This document shows, one piece after another, positions 26,668 to 37,912 of a stretch of 64,000 nucleotides of DNA (positions within the stretch are counted from its first letter, which is position 1; each line of letters begins with the position of its first letter). Position numbers and translations under genes: made by a program. Below the pieces are notes generated by a model, which saw only the letters and a program-made list of their open reading frames with translations, ran no database searches and had not been told where the DNA came from. Source of the DNA: Linepithema humile (taxonomy: Eukaryota; Arthropoda; Insecta; Hymenoptera; Formicidae); contig NC_090130.1 of NCBI RefSeq assembly GCF_040581485.1, positions 4,278,001-4,342,000 on the forward strand. The letters are read 5' to 3'.

Positions 26668-29600
26668 TTATTTGATAAGATTGGCTACCTTCAATTTGTC
26701 TTTCAATTTATCTATACGATGTATGCGCTTATATATCTTATGAAAAACAACTGGAGGAGAAATTAGATGATGTAAATTATTTTTTACGAAGACGGTTAGC
26801 TAAAACATATTAATTTTACATTTATTATTATTTAGTTTTTTTGCAAATATTAGATAAGAATTTGTTGAAAATAATTTGTAATTATAAGTTTAATAAAGTG
26901 AAGATACACTGTGCGACATATATAATAATACATATATAAATAATTAAATAAGGTTATTATTGCGAGATTAATTAGTGAATATGGTTTATAAAATCAATTA
27001 ACTTACCTGGAAAAGTTGATTTAAGTTATATAGATGATTAATAATAAAAATTAATGCTCGAGTAGTACCGACTTCTCTACAATAATAAAATAGCAAATTT
27101 ATAATTAACGAAAATTTATACCGTAAAATGGTACATATTTGAAAAGAAAAATATCATTACTTGGGTATTATTTTTTGAAAATTATTTTCTATATAGTCCA
27201 ATATTTCATAATCATTTACACGTTTTGCAACAATAAAGTAAAAACTATGAATGCGGTCCTTGGCTGTAAAATATGTTTCTGACGTTAGCATATCTAAATA
27301 TTGCTTGGTGATAGTAGAATTTTTCGTGCAAGCCAAAAATTCTAATAGTTTATTGTCAGATATGTGTTGCCACGTATTCAGTATCAGAGACCACGTATTA
27401 TTTTCTGCTATCGTTATGGCATTACAAATTGTCCATTCTTTTAATCTTGGTACAGACCTATTTTATGAAGCAAATGTGATATATATGTTAGTAAGATTTA
27501 GTTTGTATTAGCGTGCCTGTTAAATAATTTATCATATTTTGCACGGGATAAAAGAAAAATATTATTTTGAAAATATTTTGATTTAAAAAATTTACCAAGA
27601 CAAATCAGACCAAGACTGATTTGCAAATTTCATATTAAGAACTTGTAATAGCAATTTTTTCATGGCCTCTGCTTGACATGTGATGACATTGAGAACACAT
27701 GCCCATCTTAGAATTTCGTGTCTTAAAATTATATTAGAATTATAAAAAGAATTGTTAGAAAGATCTTCCTGGATAGGATCATCGTATCCTATCATTTCAA
27801 TAACACTATTCAACGTTTTCCTCATTTCTTCCTAAAAATAATATAAAAATATTACATATCAGTTTATGCACATAGTTTATTTAGGTTTTATAAAATAAGC
27901 TTTTTGTAAAATTGATAATGTATCTCTAATGTAAATGAAATGTGTATCATATACATGTCATCTGATAATTATATATAAAATATCAAAGTTTTATAGGAAT
28001 AATCTAATAAAAATGTTGATGGAAAGAGTTTAAAACCATCTACCTTAACATTTGCCATTTCTGGAAATGGAAAAGCATGCGACAAGTATTCAAAAGCTTT
28101 GAACATAGGATACCATGCTACAAGATTTGTTTCTTGCGAGAGGTAGCTCAAGAGTCTCAAAAACAAAGTAGCAGAATTTTTATGTATTTTAGTGCACTTC
28201 TTAGAGAAGCATACATTTGTGGTTCGCACAAAATAAAACATATCATCGATGAGTTGAGCGCGATTGAGAACATGTATTTTCGTATATTTTTTTGTATTTA
28301 GGTATTCTACAATTCTTTGCCAATTTGTTACATCATAATCGACGCGATAATATCCTGTAATATAATAAATTTGACAGATTTTTAGATGTTTTTGAATGGA
28401 TTAACCAAGAAATATTTTTTAATTTTTGCATTCTTTAAATTCTGCACAATCAGAAAACAAAAATGGTTTATCGGAAATTGTGTGTTATAGTGGAGAATGT
28501 AATTTGTAGATAATTTATTGAAATTATTTTACATTTGTAATAAAATAATTAATGAATTTGGAGCTTATTTATAAGAAATTGAACTGCATAAGAAATTAGA
28601 TATATGAATAAATTTTTTTACGTAAATGGTTAACAAATTATATGAAAAATAAAATATAGTTTGAATTTTTAGTTATAAGTGGAACATACATACCGACACA
28701 CACATAGATTACTCCATATAATATTTTATTGGATACTATTGTTTGTAGAATGTATGATACATAATATCTTGGTTTTTCAGAAGTAAATACTAATATTTAG
28801 CGTAATGTTATATACAATTTTTTATACAGAGTAAAGACAAAACGATTATAAATTTATTAATTACTTACCGATTTGTTGTAAATTGAGTATTAACCAACCA
28901 TTTATATCATGCGAATAAAAGGTTAAAGGAAAAGATTTCTGGTACTCTTTATCGTACGTGTTCACCCACATGATGTTCGTGAAAGTTGTGTTAAAGTTGA
29001 TATTATTTTGAGTTGTGTAAGTCACAGGTATCCTAAAGTTTTCTATATGAAATGCGCAGTTTGATATGTCATATTTAACTGATACAATTATAATTCCAGT
29101 ATCATAATCTCGGTTCACTTCCACTGTAATACAAGAGTAGTGCCACATACTATTAAGTATGTTTTCTCTAAAATATAATTTGTGTGCATGACGTGTTTTG
29201 TTTACGGTAGTTTGCATCGCATTCCAAAAATCGTCAGAAGTTGCCGAGCTAAACTTACTAAATTTGTAAAATTTAATATTATTCACAGGAAATGGTAGAA
29301 TGGATTGCATCGAGAAATATATAAAACACTATTACTTAATTTTACTATTACTTAATTTATATAACAGATATAATATATATTATATCTTTTACGGAGAAAG
29401 TTATTATTATTAATTAACTAATTATTATTAATAATTAATTAATTTATATTTTCCACATTTAATTTTGAAGCATTTAATAATGATGCTACAGTTACTACTT
29501 ACTGTGTGTTGAAATAGTTGTGAACACCGGTTTGAAATACCTGCTCGGTAATTATATGTTGCAACGTGCGTAAAAAAGCAGATGCTGAAAACAGTATGCA

Positions 29601-32592
29601 TCAGCTAATAAGCAAAATATTAACAATGTTAACAAATGTTAGTAGTTTGTTCAACTAATAATATTATTAAAATTTATTTGGTTTATTTTAAGTATGATTA
29701 AAGATATATTTATTACACCGTTTATATAAATTCTTAAACACAAAACTGGCCATGTAATATTATTAATACACCGTTTACATAAATTTTTAAACACAAAACT
29801 GGTCACGTAATATTGTTAATTTCTTACTTGAATTATTTTCTTTTAATGCAAAGTTATTAAATAGGATTTTATATAAATTTATTTATCATTACGCTTGATT
29901 ATGTTCTGAAATTTATAGAAAACAAAAAATTGTTATACTTACCTTTGAGATAATAGGGAAAAAGGGAAAGCGAATTAATATCAGTGGAACTATTGATTTT
30001 TGACATAAAAGGTTTTGTTTTCATATGTGAGTCCAAATTGAGCAAGTCACGATTCTGGACTACGAATAAATCCATTATTTGATAATCCGGAAAAAGCTAG
30101 AAATGAAAATTTTTGTGTAATTATATAAATATTTAACAAACATTTGCATTTTATTTACATGAAATGGTACTACTCGCGAAAGAAGCTTTTCTTCGATCAT
30201 TTATAATACAATTATAGTAACATATTTCTTTTAATGTAATGTGCATTTGTTTCAAGTTGAACATCTCCTATTGTCGAATGTTTGCAAAATTTTTCCGTAT
30301 TCTTTAAATTTAAACATTTTATGATTCTTTATCTTTATACTTAAAATTTTAAGAAAATTGTAAAAAGTCCATGTTTATCCTGGTTCTAAGAAAAATGTTT
30401 ATAAAAATGATACCAATGCTTTTATTTTTTAATTGCGTATGAAAACAACCTTATCGATAGCATCCATGCCAAGGAACATAGTTAAACCTTCATTTAACCA
30501 CTCGTCGGACCACCAAGATGGGCTGACTAGATTACTAAACCACTGACTTGCTACTTGTCGTGCCACTAAGTATGCCACCTCTCTGTCGCGACCAGCGGAG
30601 TCTAATGTATGATTGTAGATAACATCTGCTTCACTAAAATTATTATATAAATAATGCGGTTATATGCTTTTGTTTTCAAGAATTTTGAATGTTATTTTAT
30701 TTATTTCACGAAAGATTACGACAAAATATCAACTATCTCTAGTAATCGCGTAGCGAACGGAATGAAGGAAATTTTGTATACTGTGATTTTTGCATAATGA
30801 TTTATATGTATAATGAAAATTATTATATATTACTTGTAATAAACGAGTCCCCAATTCTGTATGCCATTGTCTATGAGACCCGGAATTATTGCATGATCCA
30901 TCTTTGGAATTACATCTATGATCTTCCATTTGGATTTCAGGTATATTGTGACATTTTTAATAATCATTTTTGCAAATGTTAGATCTTTTTCTATTGTTTT
31001 CGTGTTATGTCTATAATGTATTGTAACATTGTTGATGATAATGTCCGTGACACCATTTTTGGTAAATAGGATTCCAATGCGATGCGGGGATATTGGTAAG
31101 GTAGTGTGGAAGTCGTCTGTCTTCCACACTAAATCATCTTGCAGTTTAGAGTATTTTATCGGCATATTTGAACAACTTGTATATATATAATAATATACTA
31201 CATTAATCATAAATGTTGCTTTCATTGCTGGTTCATCCCAGCACGGGAACACTTGTCGCGCCCCGATCCTTTGGAAATTTGTCAGAGCCATCCACCTGCC
31301 ATATTTTGAAATGTTTTAAGTGACGAATATATGAACTATTTTTGTATGAAAGGAGCTAGTTTTTTGTGCGCTGGAGAATATACTAGTTTTACTAGTTGCT
31401 TTATTAATCTTATGTGAAAAATTATAAAAAAAAGGGAGAGAAATAATTTACATTTTACATTACTATATTATTATTAGTTTTTGCTATAAAATATTTGTCA
31501 CTTTTTAATTTTAAAATTCTGAATTTAATTTTTGATGTGCTTAAGTTTTCTAGATTTAAAGCTAATTTTTTTAGTAACAAAAGCAGGTATCTTTAAATTG
31601 CTATATCAGTACATATTTTTAATTATAATAAAGGGACGAATAATTATATTCAGATATAAAACAAATTTTTTCATGCTGTTGCTAAAACTATAAATTAGTT
31701 ATGTTTATGTAAGTCTTATATGTTTTATAAAGCTTTTTTGTGATGATAATGGTAATGGAAATAATTTTTAAGATATAATGCAAACTTGTTTATAGAATAA
31801 TTATGTGTTTTTTAACATTTACTTACTCTATAAGATTTTTGCTGTCCTTGTAACGAGGTCTGAAGAAGACATAGTTATCATTCGCTTTTCCTTTATATTG
31901 CATTTTCAGAACATAAATTCCAGGTAACATCTCATGGGTGACATTAAGAACTATTGTGCTTCTTGCGGCGTTGTACGAAGAAACCGGCAAATGAGATCTA
32001 TTGAAGTAATTAAGTATCTCTGCTGTCTGTATGTTTATTATATTATCGACATGAAAAGTTATGTTCCGCGTTGAATAAAGAATGAAGAGAGTGATACTGC
32101 AGAAACCGTTGAATGAAATAGTTTGCTCTGTATTGGTGATAAGTGGCCTCATACTGATAGTATAGTGCAATGGTATTATGTGATTTGGTAAACGGTATTC
32201 AGTTTCATTATTCTCGGTCTCCTTTCCCAAAATTTCACCAGGAAAAAGAAGTATCGCGACGATAAACGTTAGACCACTGTTTACTAACATTTTGGCGCAT
32301 GCCGCTCCAATTTTCGTTTTTAGTATCTGTGAAAACGTTTCTTTGTTGAAGGATACAAATAAAATACAGCGAAGTATAAAAATTATATCGTGAAATCGAA
32401 AGATTTTAGAAAATTATAATAGAATGGATAAGCAGAGAATTATTTGTTACGAAATGTAAAAGAGAAAGAATAAACTGTTTCGATTGTATTAAGAAAATAA
32501 ATTTAGATAAAAAGTAACATGCGTCTGTTTCACTATAGATTTACGTATTCATGAACTATTCGGTTTAAAAATATATCTTATGATCTTACCAT
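26668..32592 (-). CDS. M1 aminopeptidase N-like pseudoenzyme, copy 5 (complete)
   Basis: Twelve exons: 32590-32592 (ATG), 31827-32326, 30834-31295, 30450-30633, 29943-30096, 29503-29584, 28869-29257, 28044-28354, 27596-27831, 27161-27457, 27007-27076 and 26668-26736. They total 2757 nt, 918 residues. It carries the same set of changes: RQVAS for HEXXH, NGIQN for GAMEN, NEG kept, and a C-terminus ending LIK. The N-terminal hydrophobic stretch (roughly residues 16-33) is a likely signal peptide. It is closest to copy 4 over most of its length, but intron 8 (27832-28043) resembles copy 3 more than copy 4. It is the first unit of the array; upstream sequence loses homology to the other copies beyond about 32.75 kb. 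Confidence 0.87.
29715..29820. repeat. 53-bp tandem duplication, intron of copy 5
   Basis: This is the same two-unit arrangement as in copy 4, with units starting at 29715 and 29768 and the same unit-specific differences (GGCCATG against GGTCACG). It was therefore inherited from the common ancestor of copies 4 and 5. Confidence 0.85.
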
Positions 32593-34074
32593 TTTGAAGT
32601 GTCAGCACAGACTAACGATAGCGTTCAGATCGACATCGTAATAAACATACATCGAATAAACAACGTTCAAAGTCGTATGTAACATATTCTGCTAGCCAAC
32701 AGAATCTCTAAATATGAATATATTGGCAAATGAGTTCGTAATAGTTTTACATTTTTGACAATTTTGTTACATAGATTACAAATTGCCAAACATTTATGTT
32801 TTATATATTTTACTCTTTTTTTTGAAAAATATTCTCATTTTTTTCTTTGTATTATGGTTTATTGAATATTACAAAATTAATATAATATCTCAAATAATCG
32901 GATTTTTTTACATTCTCGTTGATTTGAAATATGTGAGAAGTTATAATTTGTTTTAATAATAAATATTTAGAAAATATATATTTTCTCTAATTGTAAAAAT
33001 CGGTAACTTTCGACTCGGGTTGAATAATTGTGAGAAGAATATGTTCGATTAATTTATTAAATTTGTATATATCTTTTGTTATTACTATGAATTTTTGTTA
33101 TTACTATGACTTTTGTTATTACTATATTTTTCTAATGCTTTTTAATTAAATAATTCTTGATTGGTGTAAACGAGTGAACAAAAGAAGTACAGATCTGTTT
33201 TTTTAAACAGTATAAAGTTTTTAATTATGATTTATACAATATAACAATGAATAATAGCATATAAAAATAAGAATTATTATAATTCCATATACGTACATGT
33301 ATTAATTTAATATTCCAATTATTATTTATTAGATTAATAATTTCTGGTATTGCAATAATTATCATTGTAGTGCATATAATTTTGAATGTCATATTTCTAT
33401 TATTTAATACTGTTAAAGATAGAGAGAAAGAGAGAGTATATAATACATTATTATTAAACGTTTTTATATTCATTTAAAAATAATATTTATTAATTTTGTG
33501 TGTGTGTGCGCGCGCGCTTATGGCAATTTTATTATAATTGATATTAAGATAATAATATATTAAGTTAATTAGCAACTTATAAAGCTTTACTTTTGTATAT
33601 CTGAAATGACTTATAATTTTTTATTTTTTATTTGAAAATTGTACTTTTTTATATCACAATACTTTCTCATTTATTTTTTTATATATTGTTTTTGAAAGTG
33701 ATATTTTGTGATTATTTTAATTACTACATTCAATGTATTAATTAAATAAATTAAATTTATATTTCCGTATGGCTTAACTTTTGTCGGTCGTATTAGCGCA
33801 ATTTTACTGATAATTGGCCGTATTTCAAAGTTATAGTCAAATATATATTTGTTTTATGATTATAATACTCCAGTCTATCGTGCTTACTAGTATCGACTAA
33901 TTGTCGTATAAGACGTCTGAATAAATAAGATTTCGTATAAAAAAAATATGTTAACGATTGACTATGCGCGATTCGAACGAGTAAATCGCTTCATCTTCGT
34001 GTGCTTATACAGTAACGATCGAAGTAATCGCTCGTAAAATCTTTTTGGGATGAAAAGTGTGTCTGTGAAACTCA
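32593..34074. other. Intergenic: copy 5 upstream region and Spaetzle 3' flank
   Basis: The first 100-150 bp are the 5' UTR and promoter of array copy 5. The rest is AT-rich, with a short GT/GC repeat at 33497-33517 and no convincing coding sequence on either strand. The left part of the Spaetzle gene's last exon (3' UTR) falls just below 34075. Confidence 0.6.
33497..33517. repeat. GT/GC microsatellite
   Basis: A short alternating purine-pyrimidine run of TG followed by CG units in the spacer between the array and the Spaetzle-like gene. Confidence 0.85.
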
Positions 34075-37000
34075 TCATAATTCGATATTGGAACTGCTAC
34101 GACGGACGTATCGGTTAAAGTAGTCTGGTCGCCAACACTTGCAGCTTCCCGGTACCAAGAACCAATCGTAGTACAACCGTACCTGAAAAGATAACATAGG
34201 ATAACAAAAATACGGGAAATTAATAAAAGTACAAATTCAAGAATCAACATCAGACGGAAAACATTGATAATTCTAAGTTGTTATAAAACAAAATAAAGAC
34301 AACACACAAATTATTATTTATTTAAATATCCATTGCTGGAGAATAAAAATGAATGTTAAAAGTAACAAAATTTTCGCAGCGATGTTTTCGTCTCCTAAAA
34401 TGATCAAGATATCATAAAATATAATAATTAATATCACATAAAATAAAAATAATAAAAGAATTATGAACTTTAAGTAAATTCTGAAGACATTGCAGTTGTT
34501 TTGTGAAAACTGAATCTCGATTAATGTGCAATTGTTATCCAATTTGATTACAAAGCTTACAACGATATAACAAAAAGTAAGAGACTGTACGTTCTTACCT
34601 GGAAGCAACCCATTTCGTCGATACCGTCGCAGTGGTGTTGCTGAGCACCGCCACTGTTACGTGCCTCCCCTGTGCTCGCGCGTTTCTGCAGATATTGCTG
34701 ATAATTTTGGAAGTCGTGGACCGGCGGCGGCGATCCGGCGACAGGATCTCGAGTGCCAGATCCGATGCCAACATTAGTCCCCTGATTTTCTTCCAAGAAC
34801 GTGTCCGGATAAAATATCTCGGCGACCAGTAGACTCGTCCATCTCGGCGACGACAAGCATCCACCGTCCAAATAATGGCATCTCGATTGCCTGCAATGAG
34901 TGTTTTACTAGAATCTTTAAGAAGACTCTTAATTGCTTGTTACAGCGATTGGATTATAATATTAACGATATGAATGATGGATTGTGAAGAGAAAGAAATA
35001 TTATATCTAAACTTTAGATATAATATTTAATTTGTCATGCGATTAATATCTTACATGCATCTGGTGAGCTCGATGGTCTGTGTGAAGTAACCCTCGTACG
35101 GTATCTGCACTACGTATCGCCAGACACCTTGGTAATTCTTGGCGAAGACGGGAGTCGCGTACTCGACCTTGGCCGGGCATGGAGTTGGCGGACCCGTGTA
35201 TTCCGTTTTCTCCTGCGTTGGTACGCGTTCTCCGCGTCGATAGTCGGACGTTGAAGGCTCGTCCCGACGTTCGATAGCCGATACCGACGACGTGATCGGC
35301 TCACCTTGGATCGCCTTGTACAACATACACACTCTGCTCGTCGAAAGAAGCAATATTGTTACAATTGAAGTGAAATAAAATATTTGAAAAATAATATTAA
35401 TGTACACTTTAAAGCCTTTATTCCCCTTTTACATAAATATTTGCTTAAAAAATTACATAATTATTAAACAAAATTTTTGACAATATGAATCTATACAAAA
35501 TATTTAATAAGAATATAATTAAAAATAATAAGAATTTAATAGCACACATGATCAGTGTAAAAATAAGCATTAATATCTATTATTATTAATTTATTATTTG
35601 TTATTTACAGGATATATTGATCGTTTATTGGAGAGATTTTTTTCTGCAAATATTTTTAAGCATTTCAAATATTTATATAAAAATTACATTTTTTCCATAA
35701 TTATATACTTATTTTTTATGCTGTTATATATGCTATAATATGTATATAATTTTGTATTTTGCAGATCAATGTTAACTACAACTTTATTGTGGCGGCATCG
35801 TGTGCGGGTGAGTTAAGATCAAATTATCTTTCTTTTAATCTGAGGTAATGGATCTACGAAAATTACACTCTCAGATTGTAAAGATAAAAAAATTTCAAAG
35901 ACATATAGAACGTATAAAAATATTATAAATACAATAAAACATTTCATAGATCCATTGTCTTAAAATGGATGGGTTAAGCTTTAAATTAATAATAATATTT
36001 GTATTAATAGAAAAATTGCTTAAAGAAAATTTGTAAATAAAATATCTATTAAGTCCGATAGATTTTCTAATAAGTATATGATACAATAATGAATATAGTA
36101 TATGTACGGAGTTGAAAAAACACTAGTTGAGATTTATATAAAACGTGAAATATATACTTACACTCCACCACCGGTTTCGCAAAACTTGCGACCGTTTCGA
36201 CCAGAATCCGTGATCAAATCTAACGGGCTAGATCTTTTGCTTCTGCTATGTTTTTCTTCGTCGTCCGTGTCAACACTGTAGAAAAAGATCATTAGCTAAT
36301 TCGATATGCATCTAATCCTAGAGTTACGATATAATTATTTTTAAAATGGATATGCTAATATCGATAATAACGGAGAAGTGTATTTCTATTTTAAAATTTC
36401 TATTAATATTAATATTAATATATATAAAATTTGTACATACATACTTTAATTTAATTTATATAAAACTTTGCACTCGACGCGTTCATCGTGAGAATATTTC
36501 GAACTACTTACAAGTTTTGCGATAACGGATGTACTTTGGCAACTTTCGGTAGCGAATCGTCAGCTTTAAGAATTGGTAATGCCTTGCTGAGGAACTTGAG
36601 AGTATGATTCTTTATCAGTGCGCTACAAAAAAATGTATAGAACAAGATTTTATTTTAGAAAGGTTGCTTAATAACGTAGAAATTTATTTTTACTTATATT
36701 TCGTTGATCCATTCTTCACTTACAAAGGATACGACGAGCCATTTACATATTGTTTCATTGGATTCCGCGGAATGTAGCCTTTATTCAAATCGCCGCAGAT
36801 ATTATGTATCGAAACAAATCCTTTTCCTTGCTTGCCGCTGTCTAAAAATCAAATGATAAAATATTCTTTTAATATTCAAATTTAGAGTATTATATAATAT
36901 TTTTTAATTATTAGAATTAATTAATTTTATAATTAATGGTACTTAAAAAATGAAGGTTGTGCAATAACTGACAACTTTTTCTTATAAGAAATATTTTCAT

Positions 37001-37335
37001 CTTTTTTCTAAAATTTTACTTGCTTTACGTGTTTTTTTACACGATTACGTATTGACAATGTTTTCACATGTTCAAATATAACAAAGATATTCAGATGTAC
37101 TTTGTTAAAAACTTAACTTTACACATCGTATTTCGGACCTACCGTAACATTCTTTGTCGCTGTCAATGTACGGTGGTGGCCGAACTCGAGGCGGTTCCGC
37201 ATTCGGCGACTCGACGAACGCATAATATCCCTCCGGAGGCTCTTCTCCCGCGGACTCGTTGTCGTTAACAACTGGTTTGGTATTTTTGGATCTCTCGTAA
37301 TCTTCGGCATAGGAGAATGCGCACAAGAGTATCAT
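34075..37335 (-). CDS. Spaetzle-family cystine-knot ligand
   Basis: This gene makes a secreted Toll-ligand/neurotrophin-like pro-protein. Exons are 37143-37335, 36724-36841, 36512-36622, 36162-36275, 35055-35333, 34599-34890 and 34075-34182; they give 404 residues with all phases consistent. The pro-region has ICGDLNKGYIPRNPM and a block like ALIKNHTLKFLSKALP. A basic stretch SRSKR (about 151-155) is a candidate processing site. The C-terminal cystine-knot part includes FCETGGGVVC, GVWRYVVQIP with TIELTRC (about 245-270), SRCHYLDGGC, HHCDGIDEMGC and the closing PGSCKC. A long Gly/Pro/Gln-rich loop separates the third and fourth parts. From memory it fits the Spz3-like class rather than classical Spaetzle, but I do not assign a symbol. 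The ATG used follows directly on a splice acceptor and leaves a signal peptide of only about 10 residues (MILLCAFSYA), so a further upstream coding exon is possible. Confidence 0.88.
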
Positions 37336-37367
37336 CTAAATAATGATAATAATAATACTTTAGCTTC

Positions 37368-37396
37368 AGAGAGAGAGAGAGAGAGAAAGAGAGAGA
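37368..37396. repeat. GA microsatellite
   Basis: A short (GA)n run, mostly pure, lies upstream of the ATG exon of the Spaetzle-like gene. Read on the minus strand it is a CT tract that may act as part of the acceptor's pyrimidine stretch. Confidence 0.9.
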
Positions 37397-37904
37397 TAGT
37401 ATTTGCAAAGGTAAACTTAAATATGGAATTAAAAATATTTTATAGTACGATGCATATTTTTCATTTACCTTTTATTTAAATTTTAATCTCTCCTAATAAA
37501 ATTAATTATTCTAATTAAATCTATATTTAGTGGAAAATTTTTTGAAGGAAAAATTAGAGTGACCGAAGTATCTCTCATTTACGCAATTAAAATTCGAGTA
37601 GATTTTAGTTATTTTCAGAAATAAGATGTAAGATATCTAAATAATATTTGCGTAATCTTTCGTTAAGTTTTGTAGTAGTGAGTTTATTGTAGTTCGTATT
37701 ATTTGTGTTTCTTTTAGTGTAATAATCGGTTATCCTACATAAAATTTCTGTGCACGTTCTGAGTAACGGCCAACAGGTATTACGTTATATCACATCGACA
37801 TCGGCGCGATTACGAGGTGTTCCCTCGTAGTTACCCAGGTATGCATTCGATGCTAACGGTACACGGTCCACGGTCCATGCTCCTCGCTTCGGGCTGCTCA
37901 GCCT

Positions 37905-37912
37905 ATTTTATA
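37905..37912 (-). promoter_or_regulatory. TATA box, likely Spaetzle-like gene promoter
   Basis: TATAAAAT on the minus strand lies in a locally GC-richer segment, about 570 bp upstream of the first recognised coding exon. It would place a start site near 37880. The transcript would begin with short upstream frames only, and then splice to the exon at 37335. The link to this gene is inference. Confidence 0.45.

Larger units (their letters stand above)
1..32592 (-). repeat. Tandem array of five M1 aminopeptidase-like genes
   Basis: Five homologous transcription units lie head to tail on the minus strand. Their start-codon exons are at 6481, 13041, 19721, 26149 and 32590, giving a repeat length of about 6.4-6.7 kb. 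Homology covers exons, introns and spacers, so the units arose by tandem segmental duplication. Homology fades just upstream of copy 5 (about 32.7-32.9 kb), which marks one end of the array; the other end lies beyond position 1. Introns are very AT-rich and about as alignable as exons between the closest pairs, which implies recent duplication or ongoing conversion. Confidence 0.93.

Noticed and set aside
6981..32592. The idea that the array copies are ordinary decayed pseudogenes.
   Set aside because: All splice phases close and frames are open across about 920 codons in four complete copies; the same motif replacement is shared, which random decay would not produce.
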